Source: Pezicula radicicola (taxonomy: Eukaryota; Ascomycota; Leotiomycetes; Helotiales; Dermateaceae). From it: 64,000 nucleotides of DNA. The stretch covers positions 616,552-680,551 of the forward strand of contig PDUO01000019.1 of the NCBI GenBank assembly GCA_003008705.1, written 5' to 3'. The notes beneath the pieces are model-generated. The model had not been told where the DNA came from. It saw only the letters and a list, made by a program, of their open reading frames with translations, and did not search any database. Positions 1 to 11,861 of the stretch are shown piece after piece (position 1 is the first letter of the stretch; each line of letters begins with the position of its first letter). The translations under genes were made by a program, and so were the position numbers.

Positions 1-320
1 GAGGTTAGTGATTGGCTTTCGTACAGAATGCCATGGTTCTCTCCGCGAAATCCAGGTGGTTACATCCCATCCCCCCATAACCAACAGCTTGCTATGACGA
101 CCCGCCCGAATTGGAAGGTCAACACAGAAATCTTGGGAAACGAGAGAAAGAACAATGGAGCTGCTCGCATTTACCATAAGGTACTTAAGAGACCATCTCC
201 CCCACAACTTGCAGAATTAGGAGTTTTTTTCTTCTCTTCTCGACGCGCCCCCTCAGTCGAAATATCTCTTATTTCTTCTCTCCGCCGTCCTTACCCTCAC
301 CATCCCCCTCCTGTACTAGA
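1..320. other. Upstream region of the S41 peptidase gene
   Basis: No coding region is supported here. The stretch just before the ATG at 321 is pyrimidine-rich (about 205-310), as is common for fungal promoters and 5' leaders. No RNA gene was recognised. Confidence 0.5.
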
Positions 321-2766
321 ATGCGCGCTTCTTCCCCCGCTGTCTTATTGACAGCCCTGGCGCCATTTCTAGTGGATGCAACGCCAGTCGCAACCAATTC
401 CACGACAATCGCTCCAACGGTCACTGCAACTTCAACTTCAACCAGCGCCTCGGGTCCTTGTGCAACTGTTAGCAGCCTTTGGTCTGCCCAGATTGTTGCC
501 TCTCCGTCAGCAACGCCAATTGTCGATGCTTCATTGGCATATGAGTGCTTGAATTCGGTGGCTTTGAATAAGACAGCAGCAATTGCTCTAGTAGACGCGT
601 CCGCACCATATATTGAGTGGCAGAGTGGTAAGCATGCCTGGAACCTATTTCTTCGGTCCTCATTCCAATCTTGCTCGTTTTCCTCTCTGGTAGGCATTGG
701 GTCACATGGCATTTATTTGAGAATCGGAGACAATCCATTGATTATTTTCCGCCGCTTGGACTGTGCTAATATCTGATCATGGAGCTGACTTTTGCGCTTT
801 TAGATTTGGCATACCTTAAGGACCCTCCTGCGGACTACTACTATGCACCAATCGATGTTCTTAGCACTCTTGCGACAGTCAGGACGAATCTTGTGGGCGA
901 TGTGTACACCAACGAATACGAGTTCCAGAAGGATTTGTACCAAGTTTTTGCTCCTGCACACGACGGACATTTCGTTCTTTACCCGGATCTCCTTACGAAG
1001 GCCTTTGAGTGGGGCAGACAACTGGTCATAGTTTCCATCAGTAGCGATGGGGTGGAGGTTCCCAAGATCTACAGCTATGGTGGGACTTTCCATTCTTTAC
1101 AGTTGAGCAACACTGATATTTCGCAGATGATGTGATTGCATCACCCTCGACAGCGCCCGCACTTGTTGAAATCAACGGAGTGGACGCAGCTACATATGTA
1201 CAAGACTTTGCTGAAACTGCATGCTTTAATCAAGACATTGACGCATGCTACAATACTATGTTCTATGAGAAGGCCTTTGTCGCCGCAGATATAGGAACTG
1301 GATACTTCTCTATTGGTGGACGTGTTCGGTATATTTATCCAGGTGCAAACACGACGTTCGCATTTGACAACGGCACAACGGTCACCTACGATAATGTTGC
1401 CCACGTGAAAGGCAATTTTGCGGGTGTAGTTGACGGACCTTCGTTCTATAAGAAATTCTGTTCGCCAACGCACACTGCAACCCCAGTAGGTGCTGCGACA
1501 ACTTCAGCCGCTGCTGCACCCACAGGACCAACCGGCTATCCTATACCTGTCGTATCGTCGAATGACACTATCGTGTCTGGGTACTTCTTAGAAGAAACTG
1601 GATTTGAGGATGTTGCAGTACTCAGTATGCTTGCTATGGAATCCGAATCAACTGTCGAATTCCAAGCTGTCGTACAAGAATTTTTAGCCGATGCAGTTGC
1701 CGCTGGGAAGACCAAGCTTGTTGTTGATCTTAGTGCCAACGGTGGAGGCTATATTTTTCAAGGTTACGACACATTTCGACAACTCTTCCCTCAAATTGTG
1801 CAAAGCGATTACACTCGCTTCCGGGAGAATGAAGCCTTTTTAGACGCTGCCCGCATCTTCTCGGACGCAATTCCCGCCAATTATAGTCCCAGCACTGCCT
1901 CGGACGAAACCATTGAGTTTTACGAATCATTTCTCAATTGGCAGTACGATTACAATCTTACTGACCAACCCTTCGTCTCTTTTGAGGACAAATTTGCCCC
2001 TCACATCTATGCTGGAGATCCATACACCAACATTATCCGATGGAACCTCAATGACCCACTCACTACTAGCAACTCCTCATATGGTTTTGGCACAGACATT
2101 ACCGGCTATGGAAGTAGAACAAACTTCACTCAGCCTTTCCTTGCTGAGAACATCGTTCTTCTCTTGGATGGTTACTGCGCCTCAACATGTATCATTTTCA
2201 GCGAGTTCATGATTCATGATGCTGGTGTCAAATCTATTGCTATGGGTGGCCGGCCGACTACGGATCCTATTCAGGGCTTGGGCGGCGTCAAAGGCTCCCA
2301 ATCATTTTCATGGACTGACATATACAACGAAGTGCAATCGGCGCTTCCACTCGCCACTTCGGAGCAAGCCGCTGTCCTCAACAACCTCACTTCCCTGCCG
2401 ATCCTACGCTCTTCTAGCAGCTCTGTAAATCTACGAGACACTATCTTGCCAGGTAATTTGGAGGATGGCATTCCTGCACAGTTTGTGGCGGAATACACGG
2501 ACTGCCGTTTGTTTTATACTGCACCCATGATTAGCGACGTTACGAAGATTTGGGAGGCGGCCGCTACAGCAGCTTGGGGTGGTGGAGCATGTGTCTCTGG
2601 CAGCCTGGCTGAAAAGAGAGATGTGGATACGCCCGCGCTCAAGAGGAGTCCTTGGGAGATGAAGGATGCTGAGAGGAGGAGAAGTACTATGGTGAGACCT
2701 AAGAGAGAGGTGGCCGAGAAGGATGCCTTGTGGAATGCTCGGCATGGAAGGAAGGTTGTTCAGTAG
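321..2766 (+). CDS. Secreted S41-family (CPAF/UstP-like) peptidase
   Basis: Three exons are inferred: 321-627, 804-1079 and 1127-2766. The frame is continuous across both introns and gives 740 aa. The N-terminus (MRASSPAVLLTALAPFLVDA) reads as a signal peptide and is followed by a Thr/Ser-rich stretch. The C-terminal half matches the fungal CPAF-like peptidase S41 layout: a Gly-rich segment (VVDLSANGGGY) and, further on, LLLDGYCASTCIIF, where the serine between the two cysteines is the expected nucleophile. Family members are extracellular serine proteases; one (UstP) lies in the ustiloxin RiPP cluster, but no RiPP precursor or DUF3328 gene is visible here. The last 60 residues are very basic with several KR pairs, possible Kex2 sites. 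Substrate unknown. The family call is good; the function is inference. Confidence 0.82.
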
Positions 2767-5139
2767 AGTAAAGATTGGGAAGGAAAGATGAGAACGTTGG
2801 CGTTCTGCCACCTAATACCACGGCCTAAAATTCTAATGAAGTAATTTGATTATGATAATATAGAATTGAGGACCCAGGCATGGCCATAGCCGACTCAACG
2901 AAACGAGTCAGGTGATACATGTGATAGAAACTGTAATCTGATTGATCTCTAAGACATCTCTACGCGTCTCGCAAACTATCCACCAGCACAGATCACACCA
3001 TCAACCTCAATTGAAGAAGCTTGGCGATTACACTCTGTTCTTGGCGATTTAGAGTTGAGTAGTACAGTAGATGCACGGATCGTGGGATCTAGATTTTCTA
3101 TATTGATTTGAGTCATATAGGGAAGGGCCGCGTAAGTATTGTTAACCCCGCAAAGAGATCTACAGGACCTACGTACAAGAGGCCTGAGCAGGAGTCCACT
3201 AAAATACAAAGAGAGATCGCTTGTAGTCTTCTGTAGTTACAGAGTATTAATGGTATTTCTTAAGTTTGTTGTCTTTACTTTTTGGTTTGAGTTAGTTGAG
3301 GTTAAGATTTGGAAGGTAGAGAGAGTAGGATATTTTAATTGTCTATAAAAAATTTAATATTATATAGACCTAAATACTATCACGTAGATCCTCAGTATTC
3401 AAGCTAGTATTCTATTACTTTATAAGAAACTATCAAGGCTGCACAAAATTTAGTTGTGTAACACAACAGTAAACGTGCCAGTAGTGCATGACTATATAAG
3501 TTATACTACTCCTAATCTGTACTTAAGTCTCCTAGCAAATAACAATGCATCTTAGAAATAGGCCGCTATTCTTTACCGTGACTTACCTAGCGTGCAGTAA
3601 AGTGGACCACGCACTGAAGATTAAATTCTATGTTTCTTCCTCCTATTTGGTTTCGTAGTAGGTTCAACCACTTGATGGAGGAGGGGCTACAATGACTAGT
3701 CAGAATGGAATCTTTTCGCACAATTTATATCGAGGGGCCTCTGGAAAGCCACCTATGGAGGAGGTATATGGGGCTTTAACAGATCAATGGCATTGTAGGA
3801 AGAAAGGCAGGACTTGTAGGGTGAGAGGACGTGTCGATGGATGGTACTAAAGATGGTGGTAGTAGTAGATTCTGGGATTGGCATTTGAAGTGTGATTATA
3901 GGAAGGAATGCTCTGTGTATTCTGGTGACTGTAGTGTATCGTACTATTAAACCTATTTTTGTCACTTGTGTTCTATTTAGAATATTATAACTATTTGGCT
4001 GCTCATGACTTGATATTATTTCTTTTTATAACCGTTTAACAAAATGACAGAGATCCCATTGAAATCTACAACCACGAATACAAGATTGGATACGTTTTGT
4101 GAAATGTTGTTAGATGACAAATCAGATTTAGGTTTTGTATTTTGAGACAAAGGTCATTACTTATTGTGCAATACTTGCGAGTATTTTCAGCTAGTAATCA
4201 ACAGGTATATTCAACAGAACATTATCTTTTATCATACTACTCGCATAAAGCTTCGGTTGATGAGAATTCCAGCCTACCATCTTATGAGGCGTTGTAAAAT
4301 GCAGCTACAACCAGCATAAACCCAACCTTAAATTCTCACCTACAGTGGGTGGACATAAGTCTGTCACTTACCCCTATTTTACACCAAAACTTACCCCTAA
4401 TACTTCAAAAGTTTATAGTAAAGAAGAGATAATTAATTAAACTCTTTATACTAGACCTATTTATTCAATAGTTACCTATAATATTATATATTTATTTTAA
4501 AATTATAGACTACTAGGATTTATTAATAGTAATTAGAAGTAAGAGGTATATATAATTTACTAGTTTTATACTAAAATTTACTTAAAAAACTACTACCCTT
4601 AATTATTTCCTATTTCCTATACTAACTATTAGATATAATTAAAATATAATATAGATAAGTCTACTTTAAATACTAAAAATACTTACTAATTAAATTTTTA
4701 GATATACTTATAGCCTAAGTTTAACTTATATAAGTAGATGTACTAGGTATATTTTAGTGTAAAAGAGGGGTACGTGACAGACCTATGTCCACCCACTGTA
4801 CCAGAGAAAACACACAGCGGCTTAAACCAAAGGGCTCTAGGATATTACAAAGCAGTTAGCTAGCTCGCTAAATTACCAGTCGCATTTCCAAGGAATCGGC
4901 CGCTCAAACTTATTCATTTCAAGAAGTTATCACCGACAGGTTAACCAATCACGGTCCTAGAAGACCTAATGGCTTGCTGACATGCATGTTGATGCATACC
5001 CGGAAATGGCTAAGAACTTCGGCACTGCATGACGCTTGGTTGTATTCTCGAGTCGAAAGATAGATAAAAAGGACTACCATGTGCGATTATTTTCCTTGTT
5101 GCGCAACAACATTTATGTTGTATAATTAAGTCGACAACT
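2767..5139. other. Gene-poor AT-rich interval containing a MITE
   Basis: No open frame here has coding character. The interval is A/T-rich, most strongly around 4420-4760, which lies inside the MITE annotated separately. Small ORFs at 2976-3348 and 3753-3965 have no recognisable domain and look fortuitous. Confidence 0.6.
4341..4800. mobile_element. TA-flanked MITE (Tc1/mariner-like), 460 bp
   Basis: The interval starts and ends with near-perfect terminal inverted repeats of 44 bp, at 4341-4384 and 4757-4800, with three mismatches. Each end reads TACAGTGGGTGGACATA inward. The outermost dinucleotide at both ends is TA, the usual Tc1/mariner-type target duplication. The interior has no coding capacity and is extremely A/T-rich, as expected for a non-autonomous element hit by RIP. 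The superfamily is inferred from the TA target site and the CAGTG start only. Confidence 0.88.
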
Positions 5140-6738
5140 ATGGCTTTCCTCCTGTACGGAAGTCTGGCACTGGCGGGGTGGGTACTCTATGGGGCAATAT
5201 GGCGACTCTATCTCAGTCCATTATCCAAATTTCCTGGTCCAAAACTGGCTGCCTTGACGCAGTGGTATGAATTCTACTTCAACATCGTACAGGGTGGAAT
5301 GTTCTTGTGGGAAATTGAGAGGATGCATGCAGTCTACGGTATGTCCTGCCCTCTACCTTATTACCGATTTCCCAAAAAAAATCGCACTGACTATTTCGAT
5401 AGGTCCAATTGTGAGGATCAATCCTTGGGAACTACATGTCAACGATCCAAACTATTACGATGAGTTATACGCTGGAGGCGCGAAGAGACGCGATAAGTAT
5501 ATATATCTCACCTTATAAAGAAAGATTCGTAACTGATTTGGGAAAGATATCCCTGGTTTACAGCTGGTGGTGGATCTCCAAATTCGACATTTGAGACCAA
5601 TCTCCACGACCAACATCGTCTAAGCCGAGGAGCAATTAATCCTTTTTTCAGCAAACGATCTATAATTTCTATCGAGCCCATTATCTTTACAGAAGTCACA
5701 AACCTCTGCACCCTCCTAAAGAGCCACCTGGCTACTCAAAAGCCCCTCAATTTCCGTGTCGCCTATTCGTCGCTAACTCTGGATGTGATATCACATTACT
5801 GCTTCGGAGGTTCCTGGGGTTGCTTGGCGAATAAAGAACTGGCTGAGGAGTGGAATTATACACTACATGACGTTTTCGAGAAAGCAAACCTTATCATGCA
5901 CCTACCCTGGCTTCTGAAAGTCGTCAACATGCTCCCCGATTCCGTTGCTGGCCCTGTAGTCAGACATCATCGTAATACACGGAAATACGTCTCAGCAATC
6001 CTCAGACACGACGCAGAGACCGAAAAGAATACGAACACCATATTTCATGAGCTGAGAGATAGCGACGATTTACCACAATCCGAGAAAACTGTCCCGAGAC
6101 TCGCTGACGAGGGAAATATCTTGATCGGAGCTGGTAGTGAGACGACAGCTCAAATATTATCCGTATTGAGCTTTCATCTCCTAGACAATCCAGATATACT
6201 TGCAAAATTGCGAAGCGAACTTGATACTATAATGCCAACAATTGATACGCAAGTGAAATGGACGCAGCTTGAACAATTACCATACTTGACAGCTGTTCTG
6301 AACGAAGGTCTCCGAATTTCTGCTCCTGTTGCTACTCGTCTCCCGAGGATTGCTCCAAATGAGGAATTGCAATTTGGGGACTGGTCTATACCGGCTGGTA
6401 TACCTGTTAGTATGAGTTATTACCTCATACACTATGATCCAAATATATATCCCTCACCACACAAATTTGATCCTGAAAGATGGATTCGTGCACAGGCTGA
6501 GGGTAAGAGATTGGATCGATATCTGGTACCGTTTAGTAAGGGCAGTAGGAATTGTGTGGGTTTGAATTTGGCGTGGGCTGAGTTGTATCTTGCTATTGCT
6601 GTGGTATTTAGGAGGTTTGATATGGTGTTGTTTGAGACGGGCAGGAGTGATGTGGATGTTGCAAGGGATTGTTTTGTTAGTCAGCCTGTGAAGGGGTCCA
6701 AGGGTGTGAGAGTTAGGGTTGTGAAGGAAAGGACGTGA
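5140..6738 (+). CDS. Cytochrome P450 monooxygenase (trichodiene-oxygenase-like)
   Basis: Exons are inferred at 5140-5338, 5403-5496 and 5547-6738, giving 494 aa, a normal length. There is an N-terminal membrane anchor ([20 protein letters not shown]) and then the proline hinge KFPGPK. The I-helix reads GAGSETT, where AGxDTT is usual. The ExxR motif is EGLR, and the heme-binding loop is [10 protein letters not shown] with the axial cysteine. [13 protein letters not shown] and the RRDKYPWF junction across intron 2 are typical of fungal P450s annotated as trichodiene oxygenase-like. It should be an ER-anchored, NADPH-P450 reductase-dependent monooxygenase. The substrate is unknown. It is the first gene of a run of metabolic genes up to 22.7 kb. 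No break is seen. Confidence 0.9.
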
Positions 6739-7203
6739 TGGATGAAATTTTCTTTGGGGATTTTGGTGGATACTTTGAATGGGGGGTTATGCTTGGATTA
6801 TGATTAAGTTATGAATATTTCTGAGTGAGGAAAGTAGCGCAAGTTCTGTGTATGTTTGTAACGTCGGATATTTCCAGGCGCGAGGCAGAACTACGAGAGT
6901 AAAATAGGCTTTTCTAAGAATAAACAGTGCAACTAATTGAGATATGTGCTAGATATAATATGACTTTCTATCTTGCAAAGTTATGCTTTGATAGATGCAT
7001 GCTTCGGTAAGTTCTATGCTTCTGACTTTTTCGACACAGCCCCCTATTTTAAACGACACCATATTTTAATGACCTGCTGATAATGATTACTGCTGAGAAG
7101 GATTTGTAAAAGATTTGCAAAAGATTCGCCTCAAACCTCCCGAAAAGGGTTGAAATGAAAGTGGGCTCCCTTCGCGGAATGTTCTGCCTGAATGTAGGGT
7201 TGA

Positions 7204-7457
7204 ATCCTGCATATTAGCTACCAGTTCCTCGGGTCGACAACTTGCTGTAATCATCGACCTACATTATAACAACATGCGAACCGATGAACTCATACGACAA
7301 TTCGGTCTTGAACGCGCACGTTAGTGCAATATCCTGTATATTAGATACTAGTTCCTCGGGTCGATAACTTGCCGTAATTGTCGACTTACATTATAACCAC
7401 ATGCGAACTGACGAACTCATACGACAATTCGGTCTCGAAACCACACATTAGAGTGAT
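7204..7457. repeat. Two-copy tandem repeat, 127-bp unit
   Basis: Copy 1 is 7204-7330 and copy 2 is 7331-7457. Both begin ATCCTG(C/T)ATATTAG and share AGTTCCTCGGGTCGA, and a third partial start (ATCCTG) follows at 7458. Differences between copies are mostly transitions (C/T, G/A), compatible with RIP of a duplicated sequence or with age. No coding potential. Confidence 0.9.
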
Positions 7458-7503
7458 ATCCTGCTGCACTAGAATGCAGTTGAGTCTGCAAAGAGAAGAA
7501 GAA

Positions 7504-7567
7504 GTTGGATCTGTGCCGACACGCTCATGAATCAGTTAATTCATGAACGCATCGGCACAGATCCAAC
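7504..7567. repeat. Long inverted repeat (hairpin), 29-bp arms, 6-nt loop
   Basis: The left arm 7504-7532 begins GTTGGATCTGTGCCGACACG. The right arm 7539-7567 is its reverse complement with two mismatches. The loop is CAGTTA. It sits about 155 bp upstream of the methyltransferase start, directly after the tandem repeat. It could be a DNA cruciform, a small foldback element, or a structured RNA if transcribed. Confidence 0.88.
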
Positions 7568-7722
7568 AGAAGTTCTATGGATTACTGCTTAATGTACTGT
7601 ACAGGGCGAATTGCATATAAATTGAGGGGAAAAGTGATCCACAACATAGAAACAGTAGTTATAAAACGTTGAGGTCTGTCTTTCGATTATTTTCAATATT
7701 CAGTCAAAAAGGATCGCACAGA

Positions 7723-9296
7723 ATGTCTCATAATAACATTGCCACAACTGAGCTGGTTGCAGAAGCTGACGATGTTGGTATAAGCTTTTGTATATGTTTT
7801 AAGGCCATGATTAATCAATCTTTCTCTCATTTACTACATTTTCATCTAAAAAAATGAAGACTCTAGCACTTACTAACTTGAAATCTATCAGTGGAGCGAT
7901 GACGACTCAGCACTCGGAAACAGTGTTGCTAGTTCTTCAACATCGCTGAACTCATCAATTCTGAAATATCGCCAGGAAAATGGGAGGACTTACCACGCAT
8001 ATAAGGAAGGAAAATATGCTCTTCCAAACGATGAGGTATGCTCACATTGTCAACAACAATTTGTTACCACGAAATTTGACACGTACTTTAGGGCGAAAAT
8101 GACCGTTTGGATCATATGCACCATTTAACCTCTCTGACACTCAAGGGAAAACTCTTTCTCAGTCCGATCTTCGAGGAGAAAAAGCAGGTTCACCGTGTTT
8201 TAGATGCAGGGACAGGAACTGGCATCTGGGCACTAGATTTTGCAGATGAACATCCAGAATCGGAAGTCCTTGGGATCGATCGTGAGTCTTCTCTTGGCGC
8301 TATTTCACAAGATTCCTTGTATTTTAAGAGGGCTTCTTTCGGCTTTCGCAAGCTTTATATCCCGGGCCTCATTCTCGTAAAACCTCTCCAGAACAAACAA
8401 ATTCTAAATCAAAGAACATCTACAGTCTCCCCAATCCAGCCAACCTTCGTCGCTCCAAACTGTACTTTCCAAATTGACGACTTGGAAGCACCTTGGAGTT
8501 ACGCCCAGAAATTCGATTTCATTTTTGCACGCTACCTCACGGGTTCTTTGTCGGATTGGCCGAGATTCTTTAAGCAGAGCTTTGATAACCTTATGGATGG
8601 AGGATATATTGAGCTTTGTGATCCAGTACGTAAGGTACCTAGAAGTACCTAGAAAAATTAGTATCCTGCTCTGCATTCGTGATATATAGGCTGCGCTTGA
8701 GTTTTGGCTAATTCGAGACATTTGTTGTTAGATTCATCCTTTTCTTTCAGACGATGACAGCATTCCTCCTGGTTCAGCATTGCAGCGGCTCGGTGAAAAT
8801 ATTCTGAAGGGTCATGCTAGTGTTGGGCAGCCTTTAGACAGTGCTCTGAAGTATAAAGATCAGCTTTCCGCTGCTGGATTTGTGAATATTGTCGAGAAGA
8901 ATTTTAAGTGGCCAATTAATACTGTTAGTATATTTCAAGAACCAGCATTCTAAATTGTTTTGTTCAAGACTTTTGTTCATTTACTTGCTGCTTTAAAGTA
9001 GAGCCTTGTAATCATTTTACTTTCCATCACTCGAAGGATTAGAAAGCTAACAACTATACTTGTAGTGGCCGAAGGATAAGAAAGCCAAAGAGTTGGGGCT
9101 CTGGACACGAGAAAATATTGTGCCAGCGCTGTTTGGACTTACTATTGTTGCGATTGGGCGATGGTTAGGATGGTCGAAAGAGGAGTTAGAGCTTTTCTTG
9201 GTGGATGTTAGAAAGGACTTTTTGAATACTAAGATTCATGCTTATTTTCCTTTGAAGGTAGTGTACGCTCAGAAACCGGAAAATAGCAAAGTTTAG
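7723..9296 (+). CDS. LaeA-like class I SAM-dependent methyltransferase
   Basis: Six exons are inferred: 7723-7773, 7892-8035, 8092-8281, 8426-8629, 8751-8923 and 9066-9296, giving 330 aa with continuous frame. Exon 2 gives the acidic WSDDDSALG start and then YRQENGRTYHAYKEGKY, the hallmark of the fungal LaeA/TAM-type family. SAM motif I is LDAGTGTGIWALDFAD. FKWPINTWPKDKKAKELG spans the last junction and is also family-typical. Intron 1 has a perfect TACTAAC branch site near 7871, but its donor (GTTGGT) is weak, so the end of exon 1 is the least certain border. Relatives are either regulators of secondary metabolism or cluster-resident small-molecule methyltransferases. The position beside a P450 favours the latter, by inference. 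Confidence 0.88.
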
Positions 9297-9359
9297 GGGC
9301 GAGGTTTTAGGAATGAAGGAAATGAGCTACAAATATTTTACATCTACTAGTCTTCTAAA

Positions 9360-9590
9360 TACTCTCCCCCCCAAATAAATGTTATACGGTGTGTCGTAGT
9401 ATAGGTTTACTCGGGCAATTACATAGACTAAATATACTAGCTTAAGTTCACTTAAAGTAAAATCTATGGAATTTACACTATATTCAAGGAATTCTAACAA
9501 TCTTAGTACACTCTCTATTGGCTCTACACAACTAGGAAAGCCACGTTACGGACCCACCGTATAACATTTATTTAGGGGGGAGGGAGAGTA
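9360..9590. mobile_element. TA-flanked MITE, 231 bp
   Basis: The ends 9360-9397 and 9551-9590 are inverted repeats of each other: both read TACTCTCCC, then a C-run, then AAATAAATGTTATACGGTG. They differ mainly by C-run length and one or two bases. TA lies at both extremes. There is no coding capacity. The element lies 64 bp after the methyltransferase stop and about 130 bp past the convergent transporter gene's stop, so it could affect 3' ends of both. Its end sequence is unlike the MITE at 4341, so it is a different family. Confidence 0.85.
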
Positions 9591-9722
9591 GGATTGGATA
9601 TGTTGAAACTATGCAAATGTATTGATATGTCTATATTGAATTTGTAGTCAAAAGATATATGTTGAGACAAGGAAGGAAATCATGAATTCTCCTATTCTGT
9701 AAGCACTATACAATCCGCCTAA

Positions 9723-11478
9723 TTACACATCTAGCGGCTTCGAAGCAACATTAACATCGGCCTTGCCCGTCTCGCTCTCCACGTCCGAAACAGCATCAAC
9801 AGCCGGAATGATCTGCCGTGTCTTCGCTCTATTGATGAAATAGGCAACACTAAGAACACTGAAGAACATGGCAATACAATTGGCGATCATGGCGATGCTT
9901 CCCTCATACCACATCGGAGCCTGAGCAGTATTATAAAAGAGCAGGGTCCAAAATATGTAAAATGCAATAGCTGATCAGTCAATAATTAGTATTATACCAT
10001 TGTTCGGAATTAAGAAAGAGACTTACTCATAGCATTCATAAAACCAATAACAATAGCCCTCTTCGCATCATCAGCACGACAAATATTATTTGCCCAAGCA
10101 AACAAAACACTCCGAAAACCCAACTGTACACCATTCAAAAACAGCGCAAATAACTTTGCGTTAATACTCGGTGGCTTTAACATAATAGCACCAGTAATAA
10201 CCCCGGTAACTGATAATAAGATTCCAACTTGAATACGACCGACATCATTGTTGAACCAATCCGCATACCAGCTAAAAGCCAAATTGGCTACAATAGCAAT
10301 AGCGCTAACAGCCGTAGGAATATAATTAATCTGCTCAACCGAATACTTTTTTAGATACTTCAAATACTGATTTAAGATTGCGTTATCAGCGAACATTTCA
10401 CTATCGCCGGCTAGGAGTGCTAGGATCGATAGACAGTAGACTTCCCAGGATAGACCGACGCGTTTTAGGAGTGACCAGCCGAGGACTCCACGTTCTGATG
10501 ATACTTCGGGGAGCCGTTCTTGAGCGAGAATCTTTTCGGCGGATGTTAGGAACCGTGATGTGCTGTTTTGTGGGTGCCCTGGGAATACGATATAGCCGTA
10601 TATTGCGACTGGCATGGTGATTATGAAGTCGACGATGAAGAGCCATCTCCATCCAGCTAGACCGTGAAGTCCATCTGTATACGAACTATTAGTTCAAGAC
10701 ATTTCCCTTCTTTCCAACCTTCAAAAACATAATATACACATACCCATATTCCTATAAACAGCGCCTTGCAAAATCCCCGAAAACATAGTCCCCGCAATCC
10801 CAGCACTAACAAAAATAGCCGTTCTCTTCCCAAGTTCCTCATATTTGTACCAACTACCGAGGATATAATGTGTACCAACAAAAGTAGCTGATTCCATACA
10901 TGCTTGGAAGAATCGGATGACGAAGACTTGGGTGTAGTTTGTTACGAAGGCATTTCCTAGGGTTAGGAAACCCCAGAATACCATTAGGGTTGAGAAGTAT
11001 ATTCTTGGGGAGATCTTTTGCATGGCTATGTTGTTGGGGACTTGAGCGAGGGTGTAGCCTACATAGAAGACTATGGGAAGAGGTTAGTTATTTTCGCTTT
11101 TGTGAATGTATTAGAGGATATGTTGGTTTGGGGCGGGGGGTGTACCGGAATTTATTTGATTCAGTTGTGTGCCGTACATTTTTAGGTCTTCTTTCATTCC
11201 TGATACGTAGGCATTGTTGAGATTCTGGTCCTGTTAGAATGTCTCCTGCTGTAGGTGCAGAAGATTTACATACAGAACGGTCAAGGCTACACGAGGGTTA
11301 ATAAAAAAATAACTTCGTGTCTTGCAATATCTTCGATTGAGACTCACTAGTTGACCCAGTACATCAAACAACAAAAAGACAGGATAAACCAATCCAACTT
11401 GACAATCAAACGTCTTTCAGCCGCCGTCGGTGTGGGCTCTCCCCATACTGCTACACGTAACTTCTTTAGAAATCCCAT
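9723..11478 (-). CDS. MFS transporter, Dal5/Liz1-type (anion:cation symporter family)
   Basis: Six exons are inferred on the minus strand: 11478-11348, 11286-11274, 11230-11146, 11070-10744, 10674-10027 and 9970-9723, giving 483 aa. The 13-nt second exon is needed to keep frame and supplies the signature MYWVNYLDR across its junction; it is bounded by AG and a strong GTATGT. Later family marks are NAYVSGMKEDL, GSWYKYEELGKRTAIF, GWRWLFIVDF and RAIVIGFMNAM, with about 12 membrane segments. Relatives carry carboxylates and vitamins (allantoate, pantothenate, nicotinate). The substrate here is unknown. It is probably a plasma-membrane importer working with the neighbouring catabolic-type enzymes. 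The tail (last 45 residues) is hydrophilic and acidic. Confidence 0.88.
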
Positions 11479-11861
11479 ATTCGACTTGATCTTAGAACGA
11501 GGATAATATGCAAAAGATAGCAATGTTCATATTAAGGGATCGATATTGTCTTATACTAATCTTTGATATTGACGCCACCATCAACTGCTGCTACTTAACC
11601 ACTGATTTGCGTTTTATCTGCTATCGATGCATATTTCTTATCGAACGGCATGGAGGTTACAGAATCAAGATTTCCATCAATGGGTGGCGTGGTGTCTTGG
11701 CATTGTTTTCTTACATTGTTGATGCACCAATCCCACTTTCCCAGTCACTTCCCCACCAACCATAAAGGCCTCGAGATATCTTTTGGATAGATAGAAATTG
11801 AAGGTATGGGGGGAAAGACGAGCTCAAAATCGAAAGTTGGTAGAGCAGAGCAGGTTTCATT

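Larger units (their letters stand above)
6739..7722. other. Intergenic region with tandem duplication and long hairpin
   Basis: No gene is supported. The region holds the two-copy 127-bp tandem repeat and the 29-bp-arm hairpin listed separately. The last 150 bp before the ATG at 7723 are the likely promoter of the methyltransferase gene. Confidence 0.6.
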
